From positions 1-15,065 of the forward strand of contig CACXFE010000077.1 of the NCBI GenBank assembly GCA_902766855.1: a stretch of DNA of 15,065 nt, written 5' to 3'. Shown here in pieces: positions 7,607 to 15,065 of the stretch; the stretch's first letter is position 1, and each line of letters begins with the position of its first letter. The notes under the pieces are model-generated. The model saw nothing but the letters and a program-made list of their open reading frames with translations. It searched no databases and had not been told where the DNA came from. The DNA is from Oscillospiraceae bacterium. Its GTDB lineage: Bacteria; Bacillota; Clostridia; Oscillospirales; Acutalibacteraceae. Made by a program: the position numbers and the translations under genes.

Positions 7607-8518
7607 ATGAAACGGGATAGAATCAAGCGCAGCCTTTGGCAGAATATCAAGCGGAACCGCGTTTGCTATTTTTTATCGCTTCCGTATTTTATCATTTTTT
7701 CGGTTTTTACCGTCTTGCCGGTACTCATATCCATTTTTTTAAGTTTTACCACCTTTAATGTGCTGGAAGCACCGGTGTTTTCGGGAATAGAAAATTACGC
7801 GAGAATGCTTCTGGATGACGAAGTATTTATCATTGCGGTGAAAAACACCTTTATTTTAGCGGTGATTACCGGGCCTGTCAGTTATATCCTTTCGTTTACG
7901 GTGGCATGGCTGATCAACGATTTAAAACCGGCCCTGCGCTCGATCATTACCGTAATTTTCTATGCGCCGGCCTTATCGGGCAACGCGCTTTTGATCTGGA
8001 CAGTGCTTTTCAGCAGTGACGCTTACGGCTACGCAAACGGCTTGTTGATGAATTTGGGCGTGATCAATCAGCCGATCCGCTGGTTTTTTGATCCGACCTA
8101 TATGATGCCGCTGGTGATCGTGGTGGTGCTGTGGTCGTCCCTTGGTACCAGTTTCTTAGCGTTTATCGCCGGCTTGCAGGGGATTGACCGCTCACAGTAC
8201 GAGGCCGCCGCGATCGACGGCATCCGTAACCGTTGGCAAGAACTGTGGTACATCACATTGCCAACCATGCGCCCGCAGTTGATGTTCGGCGCGGTGATGA
8301 GTATTTCCAGCGCCTTTTCGATCGGCGATGTGGTAACGGGGCTGGTAGGATTCCCCAGCACCAATTACGCCGTACATACCATTATCAATCATTTGCAGGA
8401 TTACGGCGGCATTCGTTATGAAATGGGATACGCCTCCGCAATCGCAACGGTACTGTTTTTCGTGATGCTTCTTTCCAATAAGATCGTGAAAAATGTATTG
8501 TCCAAAGTCGGGGAGTAA
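7607..8518 (+). CDS. Sugar ABC transporter permease, MalF/UgpA type
   Basis: A 303-residue inner-membrane subunit of a carbohydrate importer, normal length. It has a short basic N-terminus (1-19) and about six membrane segments (near 21-47, 76-101, 111-134, 166-190, 225-245 and 278-291). The EAA loop that docks the ATPase is clear: YEAAAIDGIRNRW, then ITLPTMRP (198-223). It lies 6 nt after the binding-protein gene. The AGGGGAG that serves as its ribosome site (7591-7597) is the end of that gene's coding sequence, 9 nt before the ATG. Together with the next gene it would make the membrane channel. No ATPase gene is in view, so a shared MsmK-like ATPase from elsewhere is likely. The substrate is unknown. 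Confidence 0.95.
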   Translation: MKRDRIKRSLWQNIKRNRVCYFLSLPYFIIFSVFTVLPVLISIFLSFTTFNVLEAPVFSGIENYARMLLDDEVFIIAVKNTFILAVITGPVSYILSFTVAWLINDLKPALRSIITVIFYAPALSGNALLIWTVLFSSDAYGYANGLLMNLGVINQPIRWFFDPTYMMPLVIVVVLWSSLGTSFLAFIAGLQGIDRSQYEAAAIDGIRNRWQELWYITLPTMRPQLMFGAVMSISSAFSIGDVVTGLVGFPSTNYAVHTIINHLQDYGGIRYEMGYASAIATVLFFVMLLSNKIVKNVLSKVGE

Positions 8519-8531
8519 GGAGGATAGCCGC

Positions 8532-9404
8532 ATGACAGGTGCAAAACCAGCCAAAAGAACCAAGCAATTGAATCGCTCCTTTGCCGGGAATTTAGGCGTA
8601 TATACCGTGTTGGCTGTTCTCGGGGCGTTTATGCTGCTCCCGTTGATCTATACGCTTGTATCCTCGGTGAAGCCGTTGGAGGAATATTGGATCTTTCCGC
8701 CGAAATTTACGGTTTCCAACCCTACTTTGAAGAATTTCAAGGAATTGTTTTCGGTGCTTTCGGATTCCAAGATTCCGTTTTCACGATATTTGTTTAATAC
8801 GGTCCTGATTTCTTTTGTAGGAACCGGCGGGCATGTAATTCTGGCGTCAATGTGTGCGTTTGCATTGGCAAAGCATCAGTTTCCGGGGGCAAAGATCATG
8901 TTCCGCACCGTGGTTTTGGCATTGATGTTTAACGCTACGGTCACCCGGATTCCCAATTTCATCATCATGTCAAAACTCAATCTGATCGATACCTATTGGG
9001 CGTTGATCGTGCCGGCGTTCGGCTCTTCTTTGGGGCTTTATCTGATGAAACAGTTTATGGATCAAATGGTAAACGATTCCGTTCTGGAATCTGCCCGGAT
9101 GGACGGCGCGGGCGAATTCGCCATTTTTTGGAAGATTGTTATGCCGATGGTCAAACCCGCTTGGCTTACGCTGATCATATTCTCGTTCCGTGATCTTTGG
9201 AATATCGGCAGCAATACCTTCATTCAAAGCGAACAGTTTAAAACGCTGAATTATGCGATGTCGCAAGTGTTGGCGGGCGGCGTTGCCCGTGCGGGCGCCG
9301 GTGCGGCGGCCTGCGTGATTATGATGATCGTACCGATCACGGTTTTCATCGTCACACAAAGCAATGTTGTGGAAACCATGGGAACATCCGGTATGAAGGA
9401 GTAA
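8532..9404 (+). CDS. Carbohydrate ABC transporter permease, MalG/UgpE type
   Basis: A 290-residue membrane partner of the preceding permease. The start is taken at ATG 8532 because AAGGAGG (8517-8523) lies 8 nt upstream; an earlier in-frame ATG at 8493 would overlap the previous gene and has no such site. Hydrophobic segments begin with GVYTVLAVLGAFMLLPLIYT, which runs into the loop VSSVKPLEEYWIFPP typical of MalG proteins. The ATPase-docking EAA motif ESARMDGAGEFAIFWKI, followed by MPMVKP, is well conserved. The C-terminal region VIMMIVPITVFIVTQSNVVE corresponds to the last membrane helix, where most MalG proteins end in a short tail. The gene is 13 nt after the MalF-type gene and 6 nt before the NHL/Yip1 gene, so it belongs to one operon. 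Confidence 0.95.
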   Translation: MTGAKPAKRTKQLNRSFAGNLGVYTVLAVLGAFMLLPLIYTLVSSVKPLEEYWIFPPKFTVSNPTLKNFKELFSVLSDSKIPFSRYLFNTVLISFVGTGGHVILASMCAFALAKHQFPGAKIMFRTVVLALMFNATVTRIPNFIIMSKLNLIDTYWALIVPAFGSSLGLYLMKQFMDQMVNDSVLESARMDGAGEFAIFWKIVMPMVKPAWLTLIIFSFRDLWNIGSNTFIQSEQFKTLNYAMSQVLAGGVARAGAGAAACVIMMIVPITVFIVTQSNVVETMGTSGMKE

Positions 9405-9410
9405 GGGAAT

Positions 9411-11531
9411 ATGGCTGTTTCATTGCGAAAAATTTGCATACTGTGGTTGACCGTGTTGGCGGCGGTACCGTTTTTATTTCCGTTGCATACGGCGGCAACC
9501 TCTTATGTGCCTTACACGACCTATACATACAGTTATGACGGGGAAGCGCAGGAAAGCCCAAACGCCTATGTGCCGTTGGCCCGGTATGATGGGCTGATGA
9601 TGAAATCCGGTGCGCTGTCCGATCCGAGCGATTTGTTTGCCGATAACATAAACGGCCGCATTTATATTGCCGACGCGGGCAATGATCGCATCGTGATCTT
9701 AAACCGTCGCTTGGAAACCGAATTGATCCTGACAGGGTTTGACGGAGAAGGGGAAAAGTTCACTTTTTCGGAACCGCGCGGGGTTTTTCGCGCCTATAAC
9801 GGTCATTTGTTCGTGGCGGATACGGGGAACAACCGTATTGTGGAACTGGACGAAGCCTATCGCCCGGTTCGTATGATCGGAAAACCGGATTCTCCCTTTT
9901 GGCCGAAAGATACCTCCTTCAAGCCGATTGCGGTGGCGGTGGATACCGGGGATCGCATTTACGCGCTTTCTGAAAATTTGAACCTCGGCGTTGTGAATAT
10001 GACACAGAGCGGGGAATTTTTAGGATTTTACGGCGCGCAAAAGGTGAAACAGAATATTTTAGATTGGTTCCGGGAACGGTTTGCCACCAAAGAACAACGG
10101 GCGCGGATGGTCAAAACAGTGCCGCGGGTTTATAACAGTATTTTTATCGATCACCGTGATTTTATTTGGTTGACCGCAAACTCGATCGATAAACAAAGCC
10201 TGATCGAATATATGAGTTCGAAATCTACTGTGAGCGCCCCGGTAAAGCGCCTGAATCCAAACGGCGACGATGTGCTTTTCCGGAATGCGAAGTGGGCGCC
10301 CGGCGGCGACCTCGGTCAGGATCCTTCCGGCATTGTAGATGTTTGCGCCAAAGAAAACGGACTTTATTCTATTTTGGACGGCAAAAAAAATAAAATCTTT
10401 ACCTATGACCGCGACGGCAATCTTCTCTATGCGTTCGGCGGGACAGGACAGCAGGTGGGAACATTTCGCCTGTGCGCTTCCATTGCCTATTTCGGGGAGG
10501 AATTGCTGGTATTGGATAAAGGATACGGCACGATCACCCGCTTTGGCCGCACCGATTACGGGGCGCTGATCGAGCAGGCGATCGTGGCGGATCAAAACCG
10601 GGATTTTGAATCCTCGGTGGAAAGTTGGAATCAGGTTTTAAAGCAAAACCAAAATTTTGATATGGCCTATACCGGCATTGCCGAAGCGTTTATGAGAAAC
10701 GGCGATTATCAGTCCGCTATGCGGTATTTTAAAATCGCCCGTGATACCGAGAATTATTCCAAAGCCTTCCGGCAATATCGTTCGGCGTTTGTGCGGAAAC
10801 ATCTGATCCTTTTAATCCTGCTGTTGGCGGCGGTATTGGCGGCGATTTGGTTTGCCAATAAAAAAATCAAAGCCTTTAATAAAAAGCGTGATCACGGCGG
10901 GGATCGGCATACATTTCAAGCAGAGTTCCTCTATTCGTTTTACAGCATTTTTCACCCAATCAAAGGTGCGAACGCAATCAAAACAGAAAAGCGGGGGAGC
11001 ATCCGCGCGGCCAATGCGATCAATCTGTTGGTGATTCTCACTTTTCTGTATAAAGGAATCGGAACAGGCTATATTTTCAATAATATTTTAGCGGAAAATT
11101 TTCATTTTTTACAAACCATTTTCAGCGTTGTGATCATGATTTTGCTGTGGTGCGTTGCCAGTTGGGCGCTTACCACTTTAAGCAGCGGCGAGGGCAGTAT
11201 CCGTGAAATTTATATTACCACTTCGTATTCGCTGATGCCGTTGGTATTGCTTGGGATCCCCGTAACATTAGCCAGCAATTTCCTGTGTTTAGATGAACAA
11301 AGTTTTATCACCTTTTTTGTTTTTCTTTCGTTTGCATGGGCCTTTTTGCTGATCTTTTCTGCATCTATGACGATCCACGATTATACCTTCTCCAAAAACG
11401 CTTTTACAGTGATCCTTTCTGTGGCGGGAATGCTTGTCATTCTGTTTTTGGCGGTACTTTTGATCTTGTTGACGGGGAAGATCGGCAGTTTCCTGCGGCA
11501 ATTATATGAAGAAGTCGTCAATCGGTTTTAA
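9411..11531 (+). CDS. NHL-repeat / TPR / Yip1 membrane protein
   Basis: A 706-residue membrane protein with an unusual domain order. A signal peptide or signal anchor (about 6-29) is followed by a beta-propeller-like region with NHL repeats: LSDPSDLFAD...GRIYIADAGNDRIVIL (69-97), EPRGVFRAYNGHLFVADTGN (121-140) then NRIVEL, and weaker copies near 170-205, 304-345 and 350-380. A TPR-like helical pair comes next (about 389-450, with FDMAYTGIAEAFMRNGDYQS). A membrane segment (464-485) then leads into a Yip1-like domain with about five hydrophobic helices (about 505-700). The propeller and TPR should face outside and the Yip1 part lie in the membrane. The start is supported by AAGGAG at 9396-9401, which lies within the end of the previous gene. 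It sits between permease and DUF5696-like genes, suggesting a scaffold, sensor or accessory role in glycan handling. The precise function is unknown. Confidence 0.82.
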   Translation: MAVSLRKICILWLTVLAAVPFLFPLHTAATSYVPYTTYTYSYDGEAQESPNAYVPLARYDGLMMKSGALSDPSDLFADNINGRIYIADAGNDRIVILNRRLETELILTGFDGEGEKFTFSEPRGVFRAYNGHLFVADTGNNRIVELDEAYRPVRMIGKPDSPFWPKDTSFKPIAVAVDTGDRIYALSENLNLGVVNMTQSGEFLGFYGAQKVKQNILDWFRERFATKEQRARMVKTVPRVYNSIFIDHRDFIWLTANSIDKQSLIEYMSSKSTVSAPVKRLNPNGDDVLFRNAKWAPGGDLGQDPSGIVDVCAKENGLYSILDGKKNKIFTYDRDGNLLYAFGGTGQQVGTFRLCASIAYFGEELLVLDKGYGTITRFGRTDYGALIEQAIVADQNRDFESSVESWNQVLKQNQNFDMAYTGIAEAFMRNGDYQSAMRYFKIARDTENYSKAFRQYRSAFVRKHLILLILLLAAVLAAIWFANKKIKAFNKKRDHGGDRHTFQAEFLYSFYSIFHPIKGANAIKTEKRGSIRAANAINLLVILTFLYKGIGTGYIFNNILAENFHFLQTIFSVVIMILLWCVASWALTTLSSGEGSIREIYITTSYSLMPLVLLGIPVTLASNFLCLDEQSFITFFVFLSFAWAFLLIFSASMTIHDYTFSKNAFTVILSVAGMLVILFLAVLLILLTGKIGSFLRQLYEEVVNRF

Positions 11532-11552
11532 GTTTTTTCGGAGGAGGACATC

Positions 11553-14186
11553 ATGAAAAAGAAAGAACAACGGTTTTTATTCCGGTTTATTTGTATTGTT
11601 CTGTCGGTCTTGCTGATCGGGGGGGTTCCCCATACATCGGCAGAGAACGCCGCCGAAGAAAAGAATACGACAGCCGCTTCGGACGACCATGTGAATCAAA
11701 GCGCCGGATTTCTCAAAAAAGGCCGTTACACAAGCGCGGAAGAAATGATCGGGGAAATGACCGCCGCCGCAACGGTGGGGGATACGGTACTCTACTATCA
11801 TCCCGATACCGCGGATATTGCGGTGGTCAAAAGCGACAACGGAAAGATCTGGCTTTCCTCACCGTTCGCCTATCAAAACGACGGCAAAGCGAGCGATGAG
11901 ATCAAAGCACAGTTGGCTTCTTTTATACGGCTGGTTTATTACGATCAGCAAAGCAATCAGTTCGAAATGAACGGCTATGAAGATTGCATTGCAAAAAATC
12001 AATTCGAAATCGTGAAAATCGAAAACGGCATTGAAATCAACATGAGGCTCGGCAAGGACGAGGATCAGTTGACCTTGCCTGTTGCGGCAGAGGCGGAGCA
12101 ATTTGAAAAAAAGGTACTTTCAAAACTGTCCGGCATTGCGGAACGCCGGGTAAAAGCGTTTTATACCCGCTATTCCACGAAAGACGATTCGCTTGATCAA
12201 ACAATCAAAGAGAGGCTGTTGGCGCTTTATCCAGGGCTTGCGGATCACGATTTTTATATTCTGCGGGAAGACGCATCTGACAGGGATAAACAACAACTAA
12301 CCGAATATCTCGCCTCGACCGAATATACCCTTGAAGATTATCGGAACGATTTGATCCAATCCGGCGCGGCCGATCAGGGAAGCGCGGCGGCGCTTTTCAA
12401 ATTGACCGTGCGGATTGTTCTGGACGGCGGCGATCTGCTGGTTTCCGTCCCGACAGACAGTATTTCCTATGATCGGAACAGTTTTGTCCTCAACAAAGTG
12501 ATTCTCTTTGAATATTTCGGCGCGGGTGAATCGGGGAACGAAGGATATTTGTTTGTTCCGAACGGTTCAGGCAGTTTGATCCGATTTAACACGGACGGGG
12601 CGAAAAAGATCCTCGATACCGTTTGCCCGGTATATGGGCAAGACAACGCACTTTTGCAAAACGAGGAATATCAGAACATTGCCCAGCAATGCTATCTCCC
12701 GGTTTACGGCGTCAAAGAGTCGGATCGCGCCTTCCTTGCCGTGATCGAGCAAGGCGACGCCATGGCGCAAATCATCGGCAGATCGGGAAATATCGTTTCC
12801 GGGTACGAAACGGTTTTGACGGAGTTTACTTACGCCTCGGTTCAAACCTATTTGTACCGCGACGGTAAGAAACAAAACGGGCAATGGACCTATTTCAGCA
12901 AGAAGTATTATGAAGGTGACTTTATGCTTCGGTACCGCTTTTTAAGCGGGGAAGAAGCCACCTATTCCGGCATGGCGAAAAGTTACCGGGAATATCTGAA
13001 AGATAAAAAGGTTTTGAAAAAAGCGCAAAATCAAGCAGCAGTTCCGCTTTATTTGGAAGCGGTGGGGCAAATCACCCGCAAAGACACCTTCTTCGGCATT
13101 CCCTATAACCGCAAAATCGATATCACCAACTTTGCGGACGCGCAAAACATGATGGAAGAACTCCGGGAAGCGGGCGTGGATTTCATCACCTTGCGCTATA
13201 AAGGCTGGATGAACGGCGGGCTGAACACCACGGTATCCAACGGGGTTTCGGTGGAAAAGAAACTGGGCGGAACCAAGGGCTTGAAAAGGCTGAACGCCTA
13301 TATGAAAAAAAACGGGTTTGCCTTTTTCCCGGAAGTCAGTTTTCAGATCGTCCGCCGCAACACTTTGTTTGACGGATTCGCGCCGTTGTTTGATTCGCCC
13401 CGTTCGAATGATGACCACATCGCTTATATGACTCCGCCCGAAGAGCGGAACAATATTTCTGATCAACAAAATCTGTACGCGGCGATCAGCCCGATCAAAA
13501 TCGGGAAGTATTATCAACGCTTTTTCAAAAAATATAATTCCTTGGGCACAGAAGGCGTGGCGTTGCTTTATGCCGGGAATATGTTGTATTCCGATTTTTC
13601 AAAAGATCATGGCGTAACGCGCCAGGAAGCCGTGAAAACACTGACAACCAGTATTGAAAAAACCGTAAAAGGCTCTGTGATGACGGACGGCGGAAACGCT
13701 TATATCTACCCGTACGCGGATGATATTTTGGGGATGCCCACTGCCAATGGCGGCAATATCACCGAGGATCAAAGCATTCCGTTTATGCAAATGGTCCTGC
13801 ATGGATACATCCGTTATGCGGGCAATGCGATTAACCTGTCGGACAACGCAAAAACCGAACTGCTGAAAACGGCGGAATACGGCGGCAATCTTTATTTTAC
13901 GGTCGGGTATCAAAACACCGAATACCTGAAGGATACCACCCTTTCTTATCTGTATTCGGTGGACTATCAAACCTGGAAAAACGATATGATCACGCTTTAT
14001 CAAAAATACAATCGCGTTTTTGCACCGTTGCAGGGGATGGAGATCGTTTCCCACGAAAAGAAGGCGGACGATCTCTATCAAACAACCTATGAGAACGGTG
14101 CCACCGTGATCGTCAATTACGGGGAACAGGCTGTCACGGTGGACGGCGTCCTTGTGGAAGCGATGGATTTTACGGTTCTATCATAG
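11553..14186 (+). CDS. Large secreted protein, DUF5696-like, possible glycosidase
   Basis: An 877-residue protein with a signal peptide (basic KKKEQR, core about 9-24, cleavage near SA-EN at 30/31). No membrane anchor or sorting motif is visible at the C-terminus, so it may be released or held non-covalently. The middle (about 285-480) looks like a large beta-sandwich: GYLFVPNGSGSLIRF (331-345), YLPVYGVKESDRAFLAVIEQ (381-400) then GDA. The region about 500-770 looks like a TIM barrel: DFITLRYKGWMNGG (543-556), FFPEVSFQ (591-598), GVALLYAGNMLYSDFS (668-683) and VMTDGGNAYIYPYADD (709-724). A small beta domain ends the protein (TVIVNYGEQAVTVDG, 851-865). This sandwich-barrel-sandwich order recalls GH36/GH31/GH101-like glycosidases; D681 and D712 are candidate catalytic acids, by inference only. 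A GGAGGAGG ribosome site (11540-11547) lies 5 nt before the ATG. The DUF5696 assignment is from memory of the family and its neighbours, not from a search. Confidence 0.7.
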   Translation: MKKKEQRFLFRFICIVLSVLLIGGVPHTSAENAAEEKNTTAASDDHVNQSAGFLKKGRYTSAEEMIGEMTAAATVGDTVLYYHPDTADIAVVKSDNGKIWLSSPFAYQNDGKASDEIKAQLASFIRLVYYDQQSNQFEMNGYEDCIAKNQFEIVKIENGIEINMRLGKDEDQLTLPVAAEAEQFEKKVLSKLSGIAERRVKAFYTRYSTKDDSLDQTIKERLLALYPGLADHDFYILREDASDRDKQQLTEYLASTEYTLEDYRNDLIQSGAADQGSAAALFKLTVRIVLDGGDLLVSVPTDSISYDRNSFVLNKVILFEYFGAGESGNEGYLFVPNGSGSLIRFNTDGAKKILDTVCPVYGQDNALLQNEEYQNIAQQCYLPVYGVKESDRAFLAVIEQGDAMAQIIGRSGNIVSGYETVLTEFTYASVQTYLYRDGKKQNGQWTYFSKKYYEGDFMLRYRFLSGEEATYSGMAKSYREYLKDKKVLKKAQNQAAVPLYLEAVGQITRKDTFFGIPYNRKIDITNFADAQNMMEELREAGVDFITLRYKGWMNGGLNTTVSNGVSVEKKLGGTKGLKRLNAYMKKNGFAFFPEVSFQIVRRNTLFDGFAPLFDSPRSNDDHIAYMTPPEERNNISDQQNLYAAISPIKIGKYYQRFFKKYNSLGTEGVALLYAGNMLYSDFSKDHGVTRQEAVKTLTTSIEKTVKGSVMTDGGNAYIYPYADDILGMPTANGGNITEDQSIPFMQMVLHGYIRYAGNAINLSDNAKTELLKTAEYGGNLYFTVGYQNTEYLKDTTLSYLYSVDYQTWKNDMITLYQKYNRVFAPLQGMEIVSHEKKADDLYQTTYENGATVIVNYGEQAVTVDGVLVEAMDFTVLS

Positions 14187-14202
14187 AAAAGGAGGCGGTA
14201 AA

Positions 14203-15065
14203 GTGGGAAAGGAAAGTCGGGAGTTGAGAAGGCGATCTTTCAAACTCTCCTTCAATCAAAAAAAGCAGTTTTCTTATTGGATCTTTTTAATCCCGTTTCT
14301 GTTGGGATTTCTGCTGATTATGTTTGAAATCTATTTCAATTCCTTAAAATACAGTTTTCACAATGTGGTGTTGGATGGAGCGGATGGTTTTCATCTGGAA
14401 TGGCTGGGGCTGAGCAATTACCGGTACGCATTGAAAAAAGACCCGGATTTCGTGGTCAATATTCAATCCGCGATCCTTCAAATGCTCACCAACATTCCGC
14501 TGGTGGTGCTGTATTCCTTAATGATTGCGGTGATCTTAAACCGCGAAATGAAGGGCAGAACCTTTTTCAGAGCGGTGTTCTTCATCCCGGTGATTCTTGC
14601 CACGGGTTTCATGACCAAAGCGGACACGAACAATATGATCTCCGATCAGATGTGGAACAATATGGGCACGGCGGCTGCTTCCGCGGCGGACAGCGAAATG
14701 GCCAACGGATTGTTTAACGGCGCCGAAATACAAGAATTTTTGTTAAGCCTCAGTTTCAGCACCAAGGTTTCGGACTTTATTTTAAACGCGGCACAGAACA
14801 TCTACAATATCGTAAATATTTCCGGCGTGCAAATGGTGATCTTTTTAGCGGGTATTCAATCCATTTCTCCGGCGATCTACGAATCCGCTTCGATCGACGG
14901 CGCAACGGCATGGGAATCTTTCTGGTTGATCACATTTCCCATGATCAGTCCGTTGGTGATCGTAAATGTGATCTATACGGTGATCGATTCATTCACCTCT
15001 TCGGATAATATTATCATGTTGCAAATCGAGGAGCAGACCTTCAAATCAAACGGTATGGGGCTTGC
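14203..15065 (+). CDS. Second MalF-type sugar ABC transporter permease (truncated by window edge)
   Basis: Importer membrane subunit with 287 codons visible; only a short C-terminal part is likely missing. It begins at GTG 14203, supported by AAAAGGAGG (14187-14195) 7 nt upstream. The polar N-terminus (1-24) is followed by FSYWIFLIPFLLGFLLIMFE (23-42) and further helices near 92-111, 121-134 and 205-218. The EAA motif is YESASIDGATAWESF, followed by ITFPMISP (226-250). Between the third helix and the AGIQS segment there is a longer, more polar stretch (about 136-200, Ala- and Asn-rich) than in the first MalF-type gene of this operon. The two MalF-type proteins are clearly different in sequence. 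A second MalG-type partner probably follows beyond the window. It may form another importer or an alternative channel using the same binding protein; the sequence cannot decide. Confidence 0.92.
   Translation, partial: MGKESRELRRRSFKLSFNQKKQFSYWIFLIPFLLGFLLIMFEIYFNSLKYSFHNVVLDGADGFHLEWLGLSNYRYALKKDPDFVVNIQSAILQMLTNIPLVVLYSLMIAVILNREMKGRTFFRAVFFIPVILATGFMTKADTNNMISDQMWNNMGTAAASAADSEMANGLFNGAEIQEFLLSLSFSTKVSDFILNAAQNIYNIVNISGVQMVIFLAGIQSISPAIYESASIDGATAWESFWLITFPMISPLVIVNVIYTVIDSFTSSDNIIMLQIEEQTFKSNGMGL

Noticed and set aside
8493..8531. Earlier in-frame ATG for the MalG-type permease
   Set aside because: It overlaps the previous permease gene and lacks a ribosome site, while ATG 8532 follows AAGGAGG by 8 nt.
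10059..10595. 178-codon open frame on the minus strand
   Set aside because: Antisense to the NHL-repeat coding region, whose reading frame has clear domain matches; no independent support.
12942..13517. 191-codon open frame on the minus strand
   Set aside because: It lies antisense within the DUF5696-like gene, has no ribosome site or recognisable domain, and its composition is that of a codon shadow.

Overview
This window looks like a carbohydrate-uptake and carbohydrate-degradation locus from a low-to-mid GC Firmicute, most likely an uncultured or gut-type Clostridia member. The evidence for that assignment is strong AAGGAGG-type Shine-Dalgarno sites at nearly every gene, Gram-positive-style extracellular proteins, binding-protein-dependent MalF/MalG-type permeases without a local ATPase, and gene families typical of Clostridia and Paenibacillus glycan loci. 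No taxonomic marker gene is present, so this is inference. I saw no tRNA, rRNA, CRISPR array, insertion sequence or phage gene.

Layout: two divergent operons share one regulatory region of about 220 bp (4486-4705). The minus-strand operon is read leftwards. It encodes an FAD-dependent oxidoreductase (3127-4485), a family 3 glycoside hydrolase (820-3114) and a family 2 LacZ-type beta-galactosidase whose first 268 residues lie in the window before it runs off the left edge (1-805). None of the three has a signal peptide, so they should act in the cytoplasm. The plus-strand operon is read rightwards. It encodes a very large secreted ABC substrate-binding protein with two duplicated N-terminal beta modules (4706-7600), a MalF-type permease (7607-8518), a MalG-type permease (8532-9404), an NHL-propeller/TPR/Yip1 membrane protein (9411-11531), a large secreted protein resembling DUF5696 with glycosidase-like features (11553-14186) and a second MalF-type permease cut by the right edge (14203-15065). 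Intergenic gaps are 6-21 nt on the plus strand and 12-14 nt on the minus strand, so each side is probably one transcript.

Working model (inference): the exported DUF5696-like protein and the module-bearing binding protein process and capture a glycan or oligosaccharide outside the cell. One or two permease pairs, powered by a shared MsmK-type ATPase encoded elsewhere, import the oligosaccharide. The cytoplasmic GH2 and GH3 enzymes then trim it to monosaccharides, and the FAD enzyme may oxidise a sugar or aglycone. The NHL/TPR/Yip1 protein sits inside the transport operon and may be an accessory, scaffold or sensor at the membrane. The substrate cannot be read from sequence; beta-linked galactosyl plus glucosyl or xylosyl residues would fit the hydrolases.

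The least-explained parts are the duplicated-module binding protein without a lipobox, the NHL-TPR-Yip1 fusion, the DUF5696-like protein and the palindrome cluster between the two promoters.
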